Assembly (NCBI RefSeq): GCF_008704855.1
Contig: NZ_CP023691.1
Location: 2,790,001-2,854,000 of the forward strand
Direction: 5' to 3'
DNA: 64,000 nt
Source of the DNA: Streptomyces platensis
Lineage (GTDB): Bacteria; Actinomycetota; Actinomycetes; Streptomycetales; Streptomycetaceae
The notes under the pieces were generated by a model. That model saw nothing but the letters and a program-made list of their open reading frames with translations. It did not search any database and was not told the DNA's origin. Below are positions 1 through 7,587 of the stretch, in pieces. The position numbers were made by a program, and so were the translations under genes. Numbering within the stretch: the stretch's first letter is position 1; the number at the start of each line of letters is the position of its first letter.

Positions 1-32
1 CAAAACGCTAGCCGCATCGTGCGTCCGCGCAC

Positions 33-50
33 ACTGCGGAAAACCGCAGT
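33..50 (+). terminator. Hairpin, terminator-like, for a gene upstream of the window
   Basis: Perfect 7-bp stem ACTGCGG/CCGCAGT closes an AAAA loop and is followed by CTTTC. It sits 56 bases before the DedA start, so it most likely ends a plus-strand transcript entering from the left. No other gene is visible in the first 105 bases. Confidence 0.5.
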
Positions 51-93
51 CTTTCGTGCGGTGTACCGCAATGTGCCGCGAGGCGAGAATTCT

Positions 94-99
94 TAGCGT
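94..99 (+). promoter_or_regulatory. -10 box TAGCGT for leaderless DedA transcript
   Basis: TAGCGT fits the actinobacterial TANNNT -10 element and lies exactly 6 bases before the ATG at 106, which would place the transcription start on the start codon. No ribosome site lies at a usable distance. No clear -35 is seen. Confidence 0.4.
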
Positions 100-105
100 T
101 GAAAC

Positions 106-744
106 ATGATCGAAAGCATCGGAAGCACCGCACCCAGCTGGATCACCGACCTCATGGACGCGCTCGGCGCGCCCGGCGCGGGTGTGGCCATCGCCGCCGA
201 AAATCTCTTCCCGCCGCTGCCGAGCGAGGTGATCCTGCCGCTGACGGGCTTCACGGCCGCCCGCGGCAGCATGCCCCTGTTCTCCGCCCTCGCGTGGACG
301 ACCCTCGGCTCGGTGACCGGCGCCCTGGCGCTCTACGGCGTGGGCGCGTTGCTCGGGCGCGAGCGTACGGTCGCCCTCGCCTCGAAGCTGCCGCTGGTCA
401 AGGTCTCCGACATCGAGAAGACGGAGCGCTGGTTCCGGCGGCACGGGACGAAGGCGGTGTTCTTCGGCCGGATGATTCCCCTCTTTCGCAGCTTCATCTC
501 GATACCGGCCGGAATCGAGCGCATGCCGATACCGGTCTTTCTCGCCCTGACCACCCTCGGCAGCTTCATCTGGAACGCGATCTTCGTCCTCGCCGGCTAT
601 CTGCTCGGCGACAACTGGGAGGAGGTGACGGGGTATGTGGACGTCTACTCGAAAGCGGTCCTTGCGGCAACTGCGCTGGCGGTGGCGGTCTTTGTCATGG
701 TCCGTGTCAGCCGGCGTGGCTCGGGGGTACGGCGCCGCGAATGA
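106..744 (+). CDS. DedA family (SNARE-associated/VTT) membrane protein
   Basis: A 212-residue polytopic inner-membrane protein of the DedA superfamily, whose members work in lipid flipping and envelope homeostasis. The hallmark E-x-x-FPPLPSE segment is at residues 32-41. The central RHGTKAVFFGR-P-FRSF-S-PAG motif spans about 112-136, and a late AGYLLGDNW is at 163-171. Several hydrophobic spans flank these motifs and the tail is basic. The length is normal for the family. The start is set by the leaderless -10 box just upstream. The 3' end overlaps the convergent HAD gene by 38 bases. The exact substrate is unknown. Confidence 0.9.
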   Translation: MIESIGSTAPSWITDLMDALGAPGAGVAIAAENLFPPLPSEVILPLTGFTAARGSMPLFSALAWTTLGSVTGALALYGVGALLGRERTVALASKLPLVKVSDIEKTERWFRRHGTKAVFFGRMIPLFRSFISIPAGIERMPIPVFLALTTLGSFIWNAIFVLAGYLLGDNWEEVTGYVDVYSKAVLAATALAVAVFVMVRVSRRGSGVRRRE

Positions 745-1528
745 AGGCCCGCACGATTTCCTCGCCCGCGGCGACACCCCGCTCTTCGAGCGCCGTGACA
801 TGGGGGGCGCTCCAGCCGGAGTCCGCCAGTTCCCCGTGCCCGGGCCGCCATCCGCGGTCCGCGGCCAGCAGCAGATCGGCGTCGAGGAGGGAATCGCCGG
901 CCGCGAGGATCTCGGACGCCCCGGTGCGGCGCGCCACCTCCGCCACGGCTGCGCTCTTGGTCAGCGGCTGCGGCACGGCATAGATCTTGCGGCCCTGAAG
1001 CGAGACGGTCCAGCCGCGTTCGCCCGCCCAGCCGGCGAGGTCCTTCACCCAGGTGTCCGGCAGCAGCGGCCGCTCCACGACGAGATAGGCGAAGAGGCCC
1101 TCCGCGACACGCTCCTTGAGCAGCCAGGCCGGGTCGGCGGTGCGCACGAGATGCGCGCGGACCTCATCGAGGGGCGCGCAGTGCGCGGCGAGCCGCTCGG
1201 CGACGGTGCGCTGCCAGTCCCGGTCCGACTCGCCCCGTACGAGCAGGTGGCCGCCATTGGCACAGATGGCGAACTCTGGTGCCGGGCCCGGGAGATGGAT
1301 GCGGCCGTACTGCTCACGGGTGCGGGTGGTGGTCGGCACAAAGGTGGTCCTGCCGCACAGTTCGGCGAGCAGCCCGGCGGCCGTCTCCGTCATATAGGAC
1401 AGCGGCTTGCGCTCATATGTCTCCACGCACAGGAGGCGGGGGGCCTCGGCGTCGGGCATGGCGAGGCCCAGCGCGGCGGCTGAATAGATCAGGGTGCGGT
1501 CGAGGTCGCTGGCGATGATCGCGTTCAT
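707..1528 (-). CDS. HAD-superfamily phosphatase of the Ter-associated metabolite operon
   Basis: A 273-residue HAD hydrolase of the sucrose-phosphatase/Cof-like branch. Motif I is DLDRT with nucleophile D8 and acid D10. Motif II lies in the Thr cluster at 66-68. NGG is at 91-93, the motif III lysine is K191, and motif IV GDSLLDAD gives D212 and D216, so the active site is complete. It is the last gene of a three-gene operon. Its ATG overlaps the TGA of the phosphoribosyltransferase gene by one base (TGATG), which implies translational coupling. In Ter-linked operons this HAD protein is predicted to dephosphorylate the nucleoside-like product; that role is inferred from context. Confidence 0.85.
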   Translation of the reverse strand: MNAIIASDLDRTLIYSAAALGLAMPDAEAPRLLCVETYERKPLSYMTETAAGLLAELCGRTTFVPTTTRTREQYGRIHLPGPAPEFAICANGGHLLVRGESDRDWQRTVAERLAAHCAPLDEVRAHLVRTADPAWLLKERVAEGLFAYLVVERPLLPDTWVKDLAGWAGERGWTVSLQGRKIYAVPQPLTKSAAVAEVARRTGASEILAAGDSLLDADLLLAADRGWRPGHGELADSGWSAPHVTALEERGVAAGEEIVRAFIRGAVPPSHAG

Positions 1529-4152
1529 CAGGAGGCCACCGCCTTGCCGTCAGCACCCGTGGCCCCGCGAGTGAAGCGGGGGTGGATCAACCCCACGCAG
1601 GTATAGGGCAGTTCGTCGACCTCTTCGACGGGCACGCCCCGTTGTTCAGCCAGGAGGCGCACATGATCGAGATCGGTTCCGGCACCCCGCCGGGCCAGGA
1701 TCTTCCAGGGGACCCGGCGCAGCAGTACGCGGGTGGTCTCCCCGACACCGGGCTTCACGAGGTTCACGTCGTCGATGCCGTATTCCTCGCTGATCCGCTC
1801 GACGGCCGCCCAGCCCTCCCAGGTGGGGGCCCGGTCGGCGGCGGCCAGTTCCTTCACCTCTTCGGCGACGTCCGGGGCGACCTCGTCGAAGCGCGCACTG
1901 ACCGCGTCCAGGAAGGCGCGCGACACATCGGTCGGGGCCAGCTCGCGATAGAACTTCGCACCATGGAAGTCGTCGGGGCCCACGAGGTCGTCGCGCAGGA
2001 CGGTGCGCGATATGAGGCCGGAGACGGTGGAGTTGAGGCAGGCGGACGGGATGAGGAAGTCATCGCGGGTGCCGTAGGTCTCGACACAGCTGCCGGGGTC
2101 GGCGAGCACAGCGAGCCGCGGGTCGAAGCCCGGGAAGTCTTCCAGGGCCTGGGCGAGTTCGCGGGTGATGGCGCCCTTGCCGGTCCAGCCGTCCACGAAG
2201 ACGACATCCGCCGGATCGTGGTGGGCGGCCAGCCAGCGGAGCGCGGTGGTGTCGATGCCCCGGCCGCGAACGATCGAGACCGCGTAGTGCGGCAGGTCCA
2301 AGCCGTGCGCGTGTTGCGCCCAGCGACGCATCAGCACGCCGACGGGGGTACCCGCCCGCGCCAGCGACACCAGCACGGGACGTGGGCTGCGTTCGGCGAG
2401 GACGGTCTCAGTGACCGTCCCGACGGCCCGCGCGATCCGGCTCGCGGAAGTCCGCAGCGCGCTGTGAAAGAGCGCCTGGTAGTCCTCGCTCGGCTGGTAT
2501 TCGACGGGCAGCGACTCCGCGTAGTGGGCGCCGCCGCGCTGAATCGCCTCCTCGCGCTCCTCGGTCGGCGCTTCCAGGGTGACCTCGGAGAGATCCTGAA
2601 GCAGCCAGCCGACCTCGTCGGCGGTGTAGGAGGAGAAGGCGGGGCCGCGCAGCGGCTCGGGAAGGGGCATGGGGCCGGCCTGTGGTTGCGGGGCGTACGA
2701 GGGGATGACGGCGAGCAGCAGTCGGTCGGTGTGCGCGGCGAGCCGGCTCAGCAGACCGTCGGGGGCGTGCAGTTCAGGGAGGTCGCCGTGCGAATCCACG
2801 ACGGCCACGATGGCGTCGAAGCGACGCTCCGGGTCGGTACCGGCCGCGACGTTGTAGGCGTACCGCTCCCCCGCCCCGTCAGCAGGATCGTCGTGAGCGG
2901 GGAAGGACAGCCGGGTCCGTATCGCGTAGCCGGGGTCGTCGACGGCGAGCACCGGCGACCGGGTGGTGGTGGAGAAGAAGACACCCGTGCCTCCGGTCGA
3001 GGCGGACGGCTGGACGCCCCCCTGCGCGAGGGCACCGCCCCCCGGCCCGGTGCCGTCACCGGCCGCCGCCGCGTCGGGGCTGTCCCGCGCGACGAGGGCG
3101 TCCAGAGCCTCAGCGATCCGCAGCGGTGCGTACATCAATTCCTCGTTGCCGAGGACGAGGATGCGGCGGGCACCGTCCAGTCGCCGCGCGATACGGGTCG
3201 CCATGCCCGGCAACCCGGCCTCCAGGCGTGCCCGGTGCGCCGGTGTGAAGCCGTGCCGGCCGCCGTCCGGCAGCCCGGCGGGCCAGCCGAGATCGACCCG
3301 TACGACGTCAGCGTCACGGCCACCTGGCGCCGTCAGAGCGCCTGCCGCATTCTGCTCGTCACCCGCGGACGCCGAGGTGCGCCCCGGGGCAGCCCCCAGC
3401 CCCTGCGCCGCACCGGCCTCGTGTGCGGCGACGAGTTCCTGGCCTCGGACCAGCACGTCCTCGGGCAGCCGTACGCCGCCCGCGGCCAGTGCGATGAGGT
3501 CGACCCGGGCGCCCAGTTCCGCCGCGAACTTCTCCAGCCGGCTGCGGTCCGCGTCCGAGCGCATGTCGACCAGGGCGACGACCACGTACCGCTCGCGCGG
3601 GAAGTGCGCATGCAGCGCCTTGATGGTGTTCAGAACGGTCCGGCCGGTGGAGAACTCGTCGTCGACGAGCACCAGCGGTCCGTCTCCGGCCAGGAGTGCG
3701 CGGTCCTCGGGGAGCAGCAGATGGGAGGTGGCATGGCTGTGCTCCTCCTCGAACCCACCCACCTGCGTCACGCCCGCCACCGGGCGACGGGTGGAGTGCA
3801 GATACGGCGCGAGGGCCAGGCCGTCGGCGACCGAATGCCCCAGGCCGGTGGCGGTCTCGGCGTAGCCCAGGACGGCGGAGCGGGCAGCGGCCTCGTCACC
3901 CAGCAGCTTGCGCACGCGGCGGCCCAGCCCGAAGCCGGCGCCATGGACCACGCCCGGTCGCTGCGGCACATGCTTGCCGAGCACGTTCGACACGAGCAGA
4001 TGGGCCCGCTTGGGGTTACGCCGCAGCGCGAGCCCGAGCAGTTCCGGCAGCTCGTCCCCGCCGCTCAGCGAGACCCCGAGCCGACCGGCGACCCATTCTC
4101 CTGTCCAGACCACGCGTTTCGTCTCCTCCGTCGTCATGTTCATCTCGATCAC
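1528..4152 (-). CDS. Fused TRSP-PRTase and PRTase-PELOTA (StiP-like) protein
   Basis: An 874-residue multidomain protein. About residues 40-250 form a PRTase fold with the PRPP-loop-like LVLVDDEFSTGRT near 160. Next comes a TRSP domain, recognised by the literal TRSP signature (TTTRSPVLAVDD, about 400). A second PRTase-like/StiP domain spans about 530-720 (LVSLARAGTPVG, then VFVDGWTGKGA). The C-terminal ~70 residues resemble a PELOTA RNA-binding domain. Comparative work on Ter systems (Anantharaman, Iyer and Aravind) describes the two PRTases as usually separate; here they are one chain. The start is uncertain among GTG 4152, ATG 4143 and ATG 4137. The gene follows the CitE-like gene by 6 bases. 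The likely role is synthesis of a ribosylated, nucleoside-like metabolite. Confidence 0.85.
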   Translation of the reverse strand: MIEMNMTTEETKRVVWTGEWVAGRLGVSLSGGDELPELLGLALRRNPKRAHLLVSNVLGKHVPQRPGVVHGAGFGLGRRVRKLLGDEAAARSAVLGYAETATGLGHSVADGLALAPYLHSTRRPVAGVTQVGGFEEEHSHATSHLLLPEDRALLAGDGPLVLVDDEFSTGRTVLNTIKALHAHFPRERYVVVALVDMRSDADRSRLEKFAAELGARVDLIALAAGGVRLPEDVLVRGQELVAAHEAGAAQGLGAAPGRTSASAGDEQNAAGALTAPGGRDADVVRVDLGWPAGLPDGGRHGFTPAHRARLEAGLPGMATRIARRLDGARRILVLGNEELMYAPLRIAEALDALVARDSPDAAAAGDGTGPGGGALAQGGVQPSASTGGTGVFFSTTTRSPVLAVDDPGYAIRTRLSFPAHDDPADGAGERYAYNVAAGTDPERRFDAIVAVVDSHGDLPELHAPDGLLSRLAAHTDRLLLAVIPSYAPQPQAGPMPLPEPLRGPAFSSYTADEVGWLLQDLSEVTLEAPTEEREEAIQRGGAHYAESLPVEYQPSEDYQALFHSALRTSASRIARAVGTVTETVLAERSPRPVLVSLARAGTPVGVLMRRWAQHAHGLDLPHYAVSIVRGRGIDTTALRWLAAHHDPADVVFVDGWTGKGAITRELAQALEDFPGFDPRLAVLADPGSCVETYGTRDDFLIPSACLNSTVSGLISRTVLRDDLVGPDDFHGAKFYRELAPTDVSRAFLDAVSARFDEVAPDVAEEVKELAAADRAPTWEGWAAVERISEEYGIDDVNLVKPGVGETTRVLLRRVPWKILARRGAGTDLDHVRLLAEQRGVPVEEVDELPYTCVGLIHPRFTRGATGADGKAVAS

Positions 4153-4158
4153 CGCAGG

Positions 4159-5331
4159 TCAGGTCTGCGGCACACTCGCCGTCAGCAGCTCCACGAAGCC
4201 GATGCCCTCCCGGGCGACCCCGAACGCCTCGGCGCGCAGCAGCGTCCGCTCGGCCCAGGCGCGATGCGGCTTCACCTCGTTCATCTTGTTCGTGTACGAG
4301 GAGCGCAACACCCCACCGTCGCCCCGTTCGGGCCGCAGAATGTCGACCGCGTCGCTGAACTCCTCATGGCTGACGACCGAGAGGGCGTGCACCGGCGCGA
4401 CATGGGAGGGGTGGATGCAGGTCTTGCCCTGAAGGCCGTTCGCGCGGTCGAGTTCGATCTCGCGCAGCAGGCCGTCCATATCGTGCTCGATCAGTGCCGT
4501 CCGGAGTTCCTCGGCGCGTCCGAGGAAGGGGCTGCGCCGCAGCTGCGGCTTGAACATCCGCTCGTGCAGCCGGAAGTACTCCCACACCGGGCCGGTGACC
4601 GTGAAGCCCGTGCCGTCCGCCCGTCCGAGCACATTCACCACGTCGGCGATCACGGAGGCGACGATCTGGACGTCGTAGGCCGTCATGTCGGGGGGTCTGC
4701 GCAGGCCGTAGGCGGAGCAGAAGTCCGTGACGCCGAGCCGCAGGGCCAGCACCCGGTCGCGGTATTTGTCGACGGCCCTGGCGATGCCCTGAAGGGTCTC
4801 GGCGCGGCTCTCCAGATGCAGCAGCTGCGGAGATTCCAGCACCGGCATCGCGAAGAGCCGGCGGGAGCAGTCGGACTCGGCCGCGGTCAGCGCCTCAAGG
4901 AACGGCACGCCCCGTTCCTCGGTGAATTTCGGAAGTACAAATCCAGACAGTCTGTGGACGGCGCTTCCCATGCGGCGCACCAGGTCCGGTATTTGACCGG
5001 GGGTGCGGACGCGGACGAACAGCAGCGGAAGGCCGGTGCCGGCGGCGGCCGCCTCGTCGAGGAGACCGAGCTGCCGTACGAGGTTCTCCTCGCCGGCCTC
5101 GACATCCCCGTCCCCTATGGAGTCCTCAAGACACAGCACCATGGACAGCACGCCACGCCCGGCCTGCTTGAGGACGTCGGCGGCGAGACTCGGGCGGGTG
5201 GCCGGGCTGTAGAGCGTGGCCCCCAGAGCGACCGCGAGCGTGCGAGCCGGAGAATCGGCGGTGAACTCCACCGGCTCCTGGTGGAACAGTGCCTTCCGAG
5301 TCTCGGGCGCGAGATGCCCAAAATGCTGCAT
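4159..5331 (-). CDS. HpcH/HpaI aldolase / citrate lyase beta-like (CitE) protein
   Basis: A 390-residue TIM-barrel C-C lyase of the HpcH/CitE family. Visible motifs are LYSPATRP near residue 40, CLEDSIGD near 68 (acidic metal ligand), FVLPKF, AMPVLESP (second acidic ligand), LRLGVTDFCSAYG, and the C-terminal GKTCIHPSHV. ATG 5331 was chosen because GGGGAG sits 5 bases upstream; the open frame extends further but the extra residues look unrelated to the family. It is first in the operon with the PRTase fusion and HAD phosphatase, the set proposed to build a Ter-associated metabolite. The substrate is unknown. Confidence 0.85.
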   Translation of the reverse strand: MQHFGHLAPETRKALFHQEPVEFTADSPARTLAVALGATLYSPATRPSLAADVLKQAGRGVLSMVLCLEDSIGDGDVEAGEENLVRQLGLLDEAAAAGTGLPLLFVRVRTPGQIPDLVRRMGSAVHRLSGFVLPKFTEERGVPFLEALTAAESDCSRRLFAMPVLESPQLLHLESRAETLQGIARAVDKYRDRVLALRLGVTDFCSAYGLRRPPDMTAYDVQIVASVIADVVNVLGRADGTGFTVTGPVWEYFRLHERMFKPQLRRSPFLGRAEELRTALIEHDMDGLLREIELDRANGLQGKTCIHPSHVAPVHALSVVSHEEFSDAVDILRPERGDGGVLRSSYTNKMNEVKPHRAWAERTLLRAEAFGVAREGIGFVELLTASVPQT

Positions 5332-5410
5332 ATAACTCCCCGTCTGCCTGCGGGACCCGGGCACCCCCGCTGCGTCTCGCTGTCTGGATCCAGCCGGTAA
5401 TCGTACGTCT

Positions 5411-5459
5411 GTGGGGGCCTGGTTAGTTCCCGGGTGCGTGAAAATCACGTAACCCCCAC
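5411..5459. promoter_or_regulatory. Nested dyad in the divergent Ter promoter region
   Basis: Outer arms GTGGGGG (5411-5417) and CCCCCAC (5453-5459) have centres about 42 bases apart (four helical turns). They enclose a perfect CGTGA-AAA-TCACG element at 5437-5449. The dyad lies midway between the divergent CitE-like gene (5331) and TerD-like gene (5550), so it is a candidate shared operator. Confidence 0.35.
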
Positions 5460-5549
5460 GAGGCGCTCAGGTGGCTGCGATCGCGATCCCCGCACGCCTC
5501 CGGGGCCCCCGCGTTGTCGCTGCGACCTCAGGGGAGGCAGGATTACGGC

Positions 5550-6635
5550 ATGACGCACGCGATGCTGAAAGGGTCGAACGTACCCCTCGATGCCACGGCT
5601 GTTCGGGCCGTCCTGCGCTGGACGCCCGGCGCCGGTGTTCCCGATGTCGATGCCTCGGCCCTGTTGGTGAGCCCCGAGGGAAGCGTGCGCTCCGACGAGG
5701 ACTTCGTCTTCTACAACCAACCGCGCCACCCCAGCGGCCTGGTCCGGCATCTGCCCAAGACCCAGCTCGCCGACAAGCTGACCGACACCATCGAGGCGGA
5801 TCTGGCGGCACTGGAACCGTCGGTGGACCGGGTCGTGCTGGCCGCCTCCTCGGACGGCGGCGCCTTCGCGGGCGTCACGGATCTCCAGGTCCTGCTGTAC
5901 GACGCGGCGGCGAGCGACGGCGAGCCGCTCGCGGTCTTCGACGTGGTGCCCGAGACGGGCGATGAGACGGCCCTGATCTGCGGGGAGTTGTACCGCCGCG
6001 CCGACACCTGGAAGTTCCGGGCGCTGGGGCAGGGGTACGAGACCGGACTGGTCGGCCTGGCGACCGAGTTCGGGATCTCGGTGGACGAGAACGAAGCCGC
6101 CGCCGGGCGCTCCGCCCCGCCGGCCTCGGAGGCACCCGTGTCGGCGCCGCCCGCCTCGGAGCCCACGCCCGCCGGCGAACCGCCCACGGGGGGCGCGCCC
6201 GGCCCGTCCGCCGCTGCCCCCTCCGACTCCCCCGTGACCCCGCCGCCCAGCACCTGGCCGGAAGAGGCCTCGGGCCCGCCTTCCGCGGCGGACCCCGATG
6301 CCGTCACCCAGCATGTGGCGGATGCGCTGCCGGAGCCGGGCCCGTCCGCACCGCCGCCCCCGGCCGCCGCTCCCCCTGCGGGGCCCGCGCCCACGGGTGG
6401 CGGCTACGGCTACCCGCAGCACGTTCCGCCGCCGCCGACACAGCCCCCGGCCCAGCCCGCCTACGGCTACCCGGGGCCGCCGCCCCAGTACCAGCCCCCG
6501 CAGCAGCCACCGTCCGCGTACGGCGCTCCGCAGCCGCAGCCTGCCTCGACCTACGGCTACCCGATGCAGCAGCCGTTCGTACCGGACCCGTCCTTCGTCC
6601 TGCCGCCCCAGGGACCGCAGTTCCAGCGCCGTTAG
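5550..6635 (+). CDS. TerD-family protein with long Pro/Tyr-rich C-terminal tail
   Basis: A 361-residue protein. Residues ~1-185 form a TerD beta-sandwich (MLKGSNVPL, DVDASALL, DEDFVFYNQP, FGISVDE), the fold that binds calcium in characterised TerD proteins. From about 190 to the end it is low-complexity: Pro/Ala/Ser/Glu-rich, then GYGYP, AYGYP and TYGYP repeats with Gln-Pro runs, and no membrane span. ATG 5550 follows GGGGAGG after 12 bases and begins the family N-terminus MTHAMLKGSNVPL. It is transcribed divergently from the metabolite operon and shares its promoter region. The disordered tail suggests a scaffold or assembly function, which is inference. Confidence 0.85.
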   Translation: MTHAMLKGSNVPLDATAVRAVLRWTPGAGVPDVDASALLVSPEGSVRSDEDFVFYNQPRHPSGLVRHLPKTQLADKLTDTIEADLAALEPSVDRVVLAASSDGGAFAGVTDLQVLLYDAAASDGEPLAVFDVVPETGDETALICGELYRRADTWKFRALGQGYETGLVGLATEFGISVDENEAAAGRSAPPASEAPVSAPPASEPTPAGEPPTGGAPGPSAAAPSDSPVTPPPSTWPEEASGPPSAADPDAVTQHVADALPEPGPSAPPPPAAAPPAGPAPTGGGYGYPQHVPPPPTQPPAQPAYGYPGPPPQYQPPQQPPSAYGAPQPQPASTYGYPMQQPFVPDPSFVLPPQGPQFQRR

Positions 6636-6640
6636 CGGAA

Positions 6641-6665
6641 GGCCGGCGTGGCCGCTCCGCCGGCC
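6641..6665. terminator. Hairpin between convergent Ter genes
   Basis: Eight-bp arms GGCCGGCG (6641-6648) and CGCCGGCC (6658-6665) start 6 bases after the TerD-like stop. They lie in the convergent gap, so they could serve both strands. Confidence 0.5.
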
Positions 6666-6745
6666 ACCGCACACGTCGGCGGCGCGGCACCCAGCGGCGC
6701 CTCCGGCGGCGCGCCGCACCGTCAGCGCGCCACACGGGGCGGGGC

Positions 6746-7504
6746 TCACACCTTGGTCTTGTAGCCCCGCCCCCACTGGAGCCCCCAGCCGTACAGCCGG
6801 TCGAGCTCCGCCTGGAAGCCGTAGACGTACTTCACCTCGCGGCGCACCGTCAGCTCGTCCTTGGTGTTCTCCAGCGTGAAGACGGCGCAGGAGCGGGCCT
6901 GTGGCGCCCGCTCGTCCAGCTTGACGTCCACCCGCGGTCCGCTGCTCGGGTAGAGCGTCACGACGGCATGCGTACGGTCGAACGCCGGTGTGCCGTCGTA
7001 GATGTAGACGAAGATCAGCAACCGCTTGATCTCGTCGCGGTGGTCCAAGTTGATGTAGAGCGTCTCGCCGGATCCCGAACCGAAGCGGTCGTCACCGCTG
7101 AGCTTGACGAACGGCGGCCCGTTGAGATCACCCAGAAAGTTCCCCAGCGGCTGCACCACGCCCCGGGTGCCGTCCTTGAGCTCGTACAGACAGGCCAGGT
7201 CGAGGTCGACATTGACCACCGCCGGCCCCTGCGCCTGCACGATCTCGGGCTTGAACAGCTTGCCCGGATGCCGCAGCAGACCGCCCTTGCCCTGCCCGCC
7301 GCGCTCATGAAAGTCCGAGGTCCGCATCTGCCAGTGCAGATTGACCCGCAGATGTCCGGTGGCGGCCCCCTGCTTGGTCAGCGAGACGACCGGATTCCGT
7401 TTCGTCAGCTCGACGACGTAGGACGCGCCACCGCTGTCGAAGTCAAACTTCTGCGCGCCACCGCGCCACAGCTTCCCCAGGAACGACACCCTGCCCCACC
7501 CCAT
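6746..7504 (-). CDS. TerA-like / TerD-domain stress protein
   Basis: A 252-residue soluble protein of the TerD/TerA superfamily. It opens with a basic segment and FDFDSGG, then LTKRNPVVSLTKQG, a central VNVDLDLACLYELKDG strand pair, GDDRFGSGSGETLYINLDH with clustered acidic residues, and ends with KYVYGFQAELDRLYGWGLQWGRGYKTKV. This architecture matches the Streptomyces TerA-like proteins rather than the 191-residue TerD type. ATG 7504 has GGGG 8 bases upstream; an in-frame GTG at 7489 is an alternative. It follows the TerC-type gene but a strong terminator lies between, so it is probably transcribed separately. Calcium binding is assumed from the family. Confidence 0.8.
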   Translation of the reverse strand: MGWGRVSFLGKLWRGGAQKFDFDSGGASYVVELTKRNPVVSLTKQGAATGHLRVNLHWQMRTSDFHERGGQGKGGLLRHPGKLFKPEIVQAQGPAVVNVDLDLACLYELKDGTRGVVQPLGNFLGDLNGPPFVKLSGDDRFGSGSGETLYINLDHRDEIKRLLIFVYIYDGTPAFDRTHAVVTLYPSSGPRVDVKLDERAPQARSCAVFTLENTKDELTVRREVKYVYGFQAELDRLYGWGLQWGRGYKTKV

Positions 7505-7522
7505 TGCTCGGCCCCAACTACT

Positions 7523-7560
7523 GCGGGGCGGCCCGAGGTCCGCACCTCAAGCCGCCCCGC
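7523..7560 (-). terminator. Two-tier hairpin terminator of the TerC-type gene
   Basis: A 10-bp outer stem GCGGGGCGGC/GCCGCCCCGC (7523-7532, 7551-7560) encloses an inner GAGGT/ACCTC stem. It lies 28 bases past the stop of the DUF475 gene on its strand. Confidence 0.65.
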
Positions 7561-7587
7561 AGAGAGCGTTCCTCAATCAGCGCCGCG

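Noticed and set aside
1582..5400. 1,272-residue plus-strand open frame across the Ter metabolite operon
   Set aside because: It spans three well-defined minus-strand genes and lacks any domain or ribosome site.
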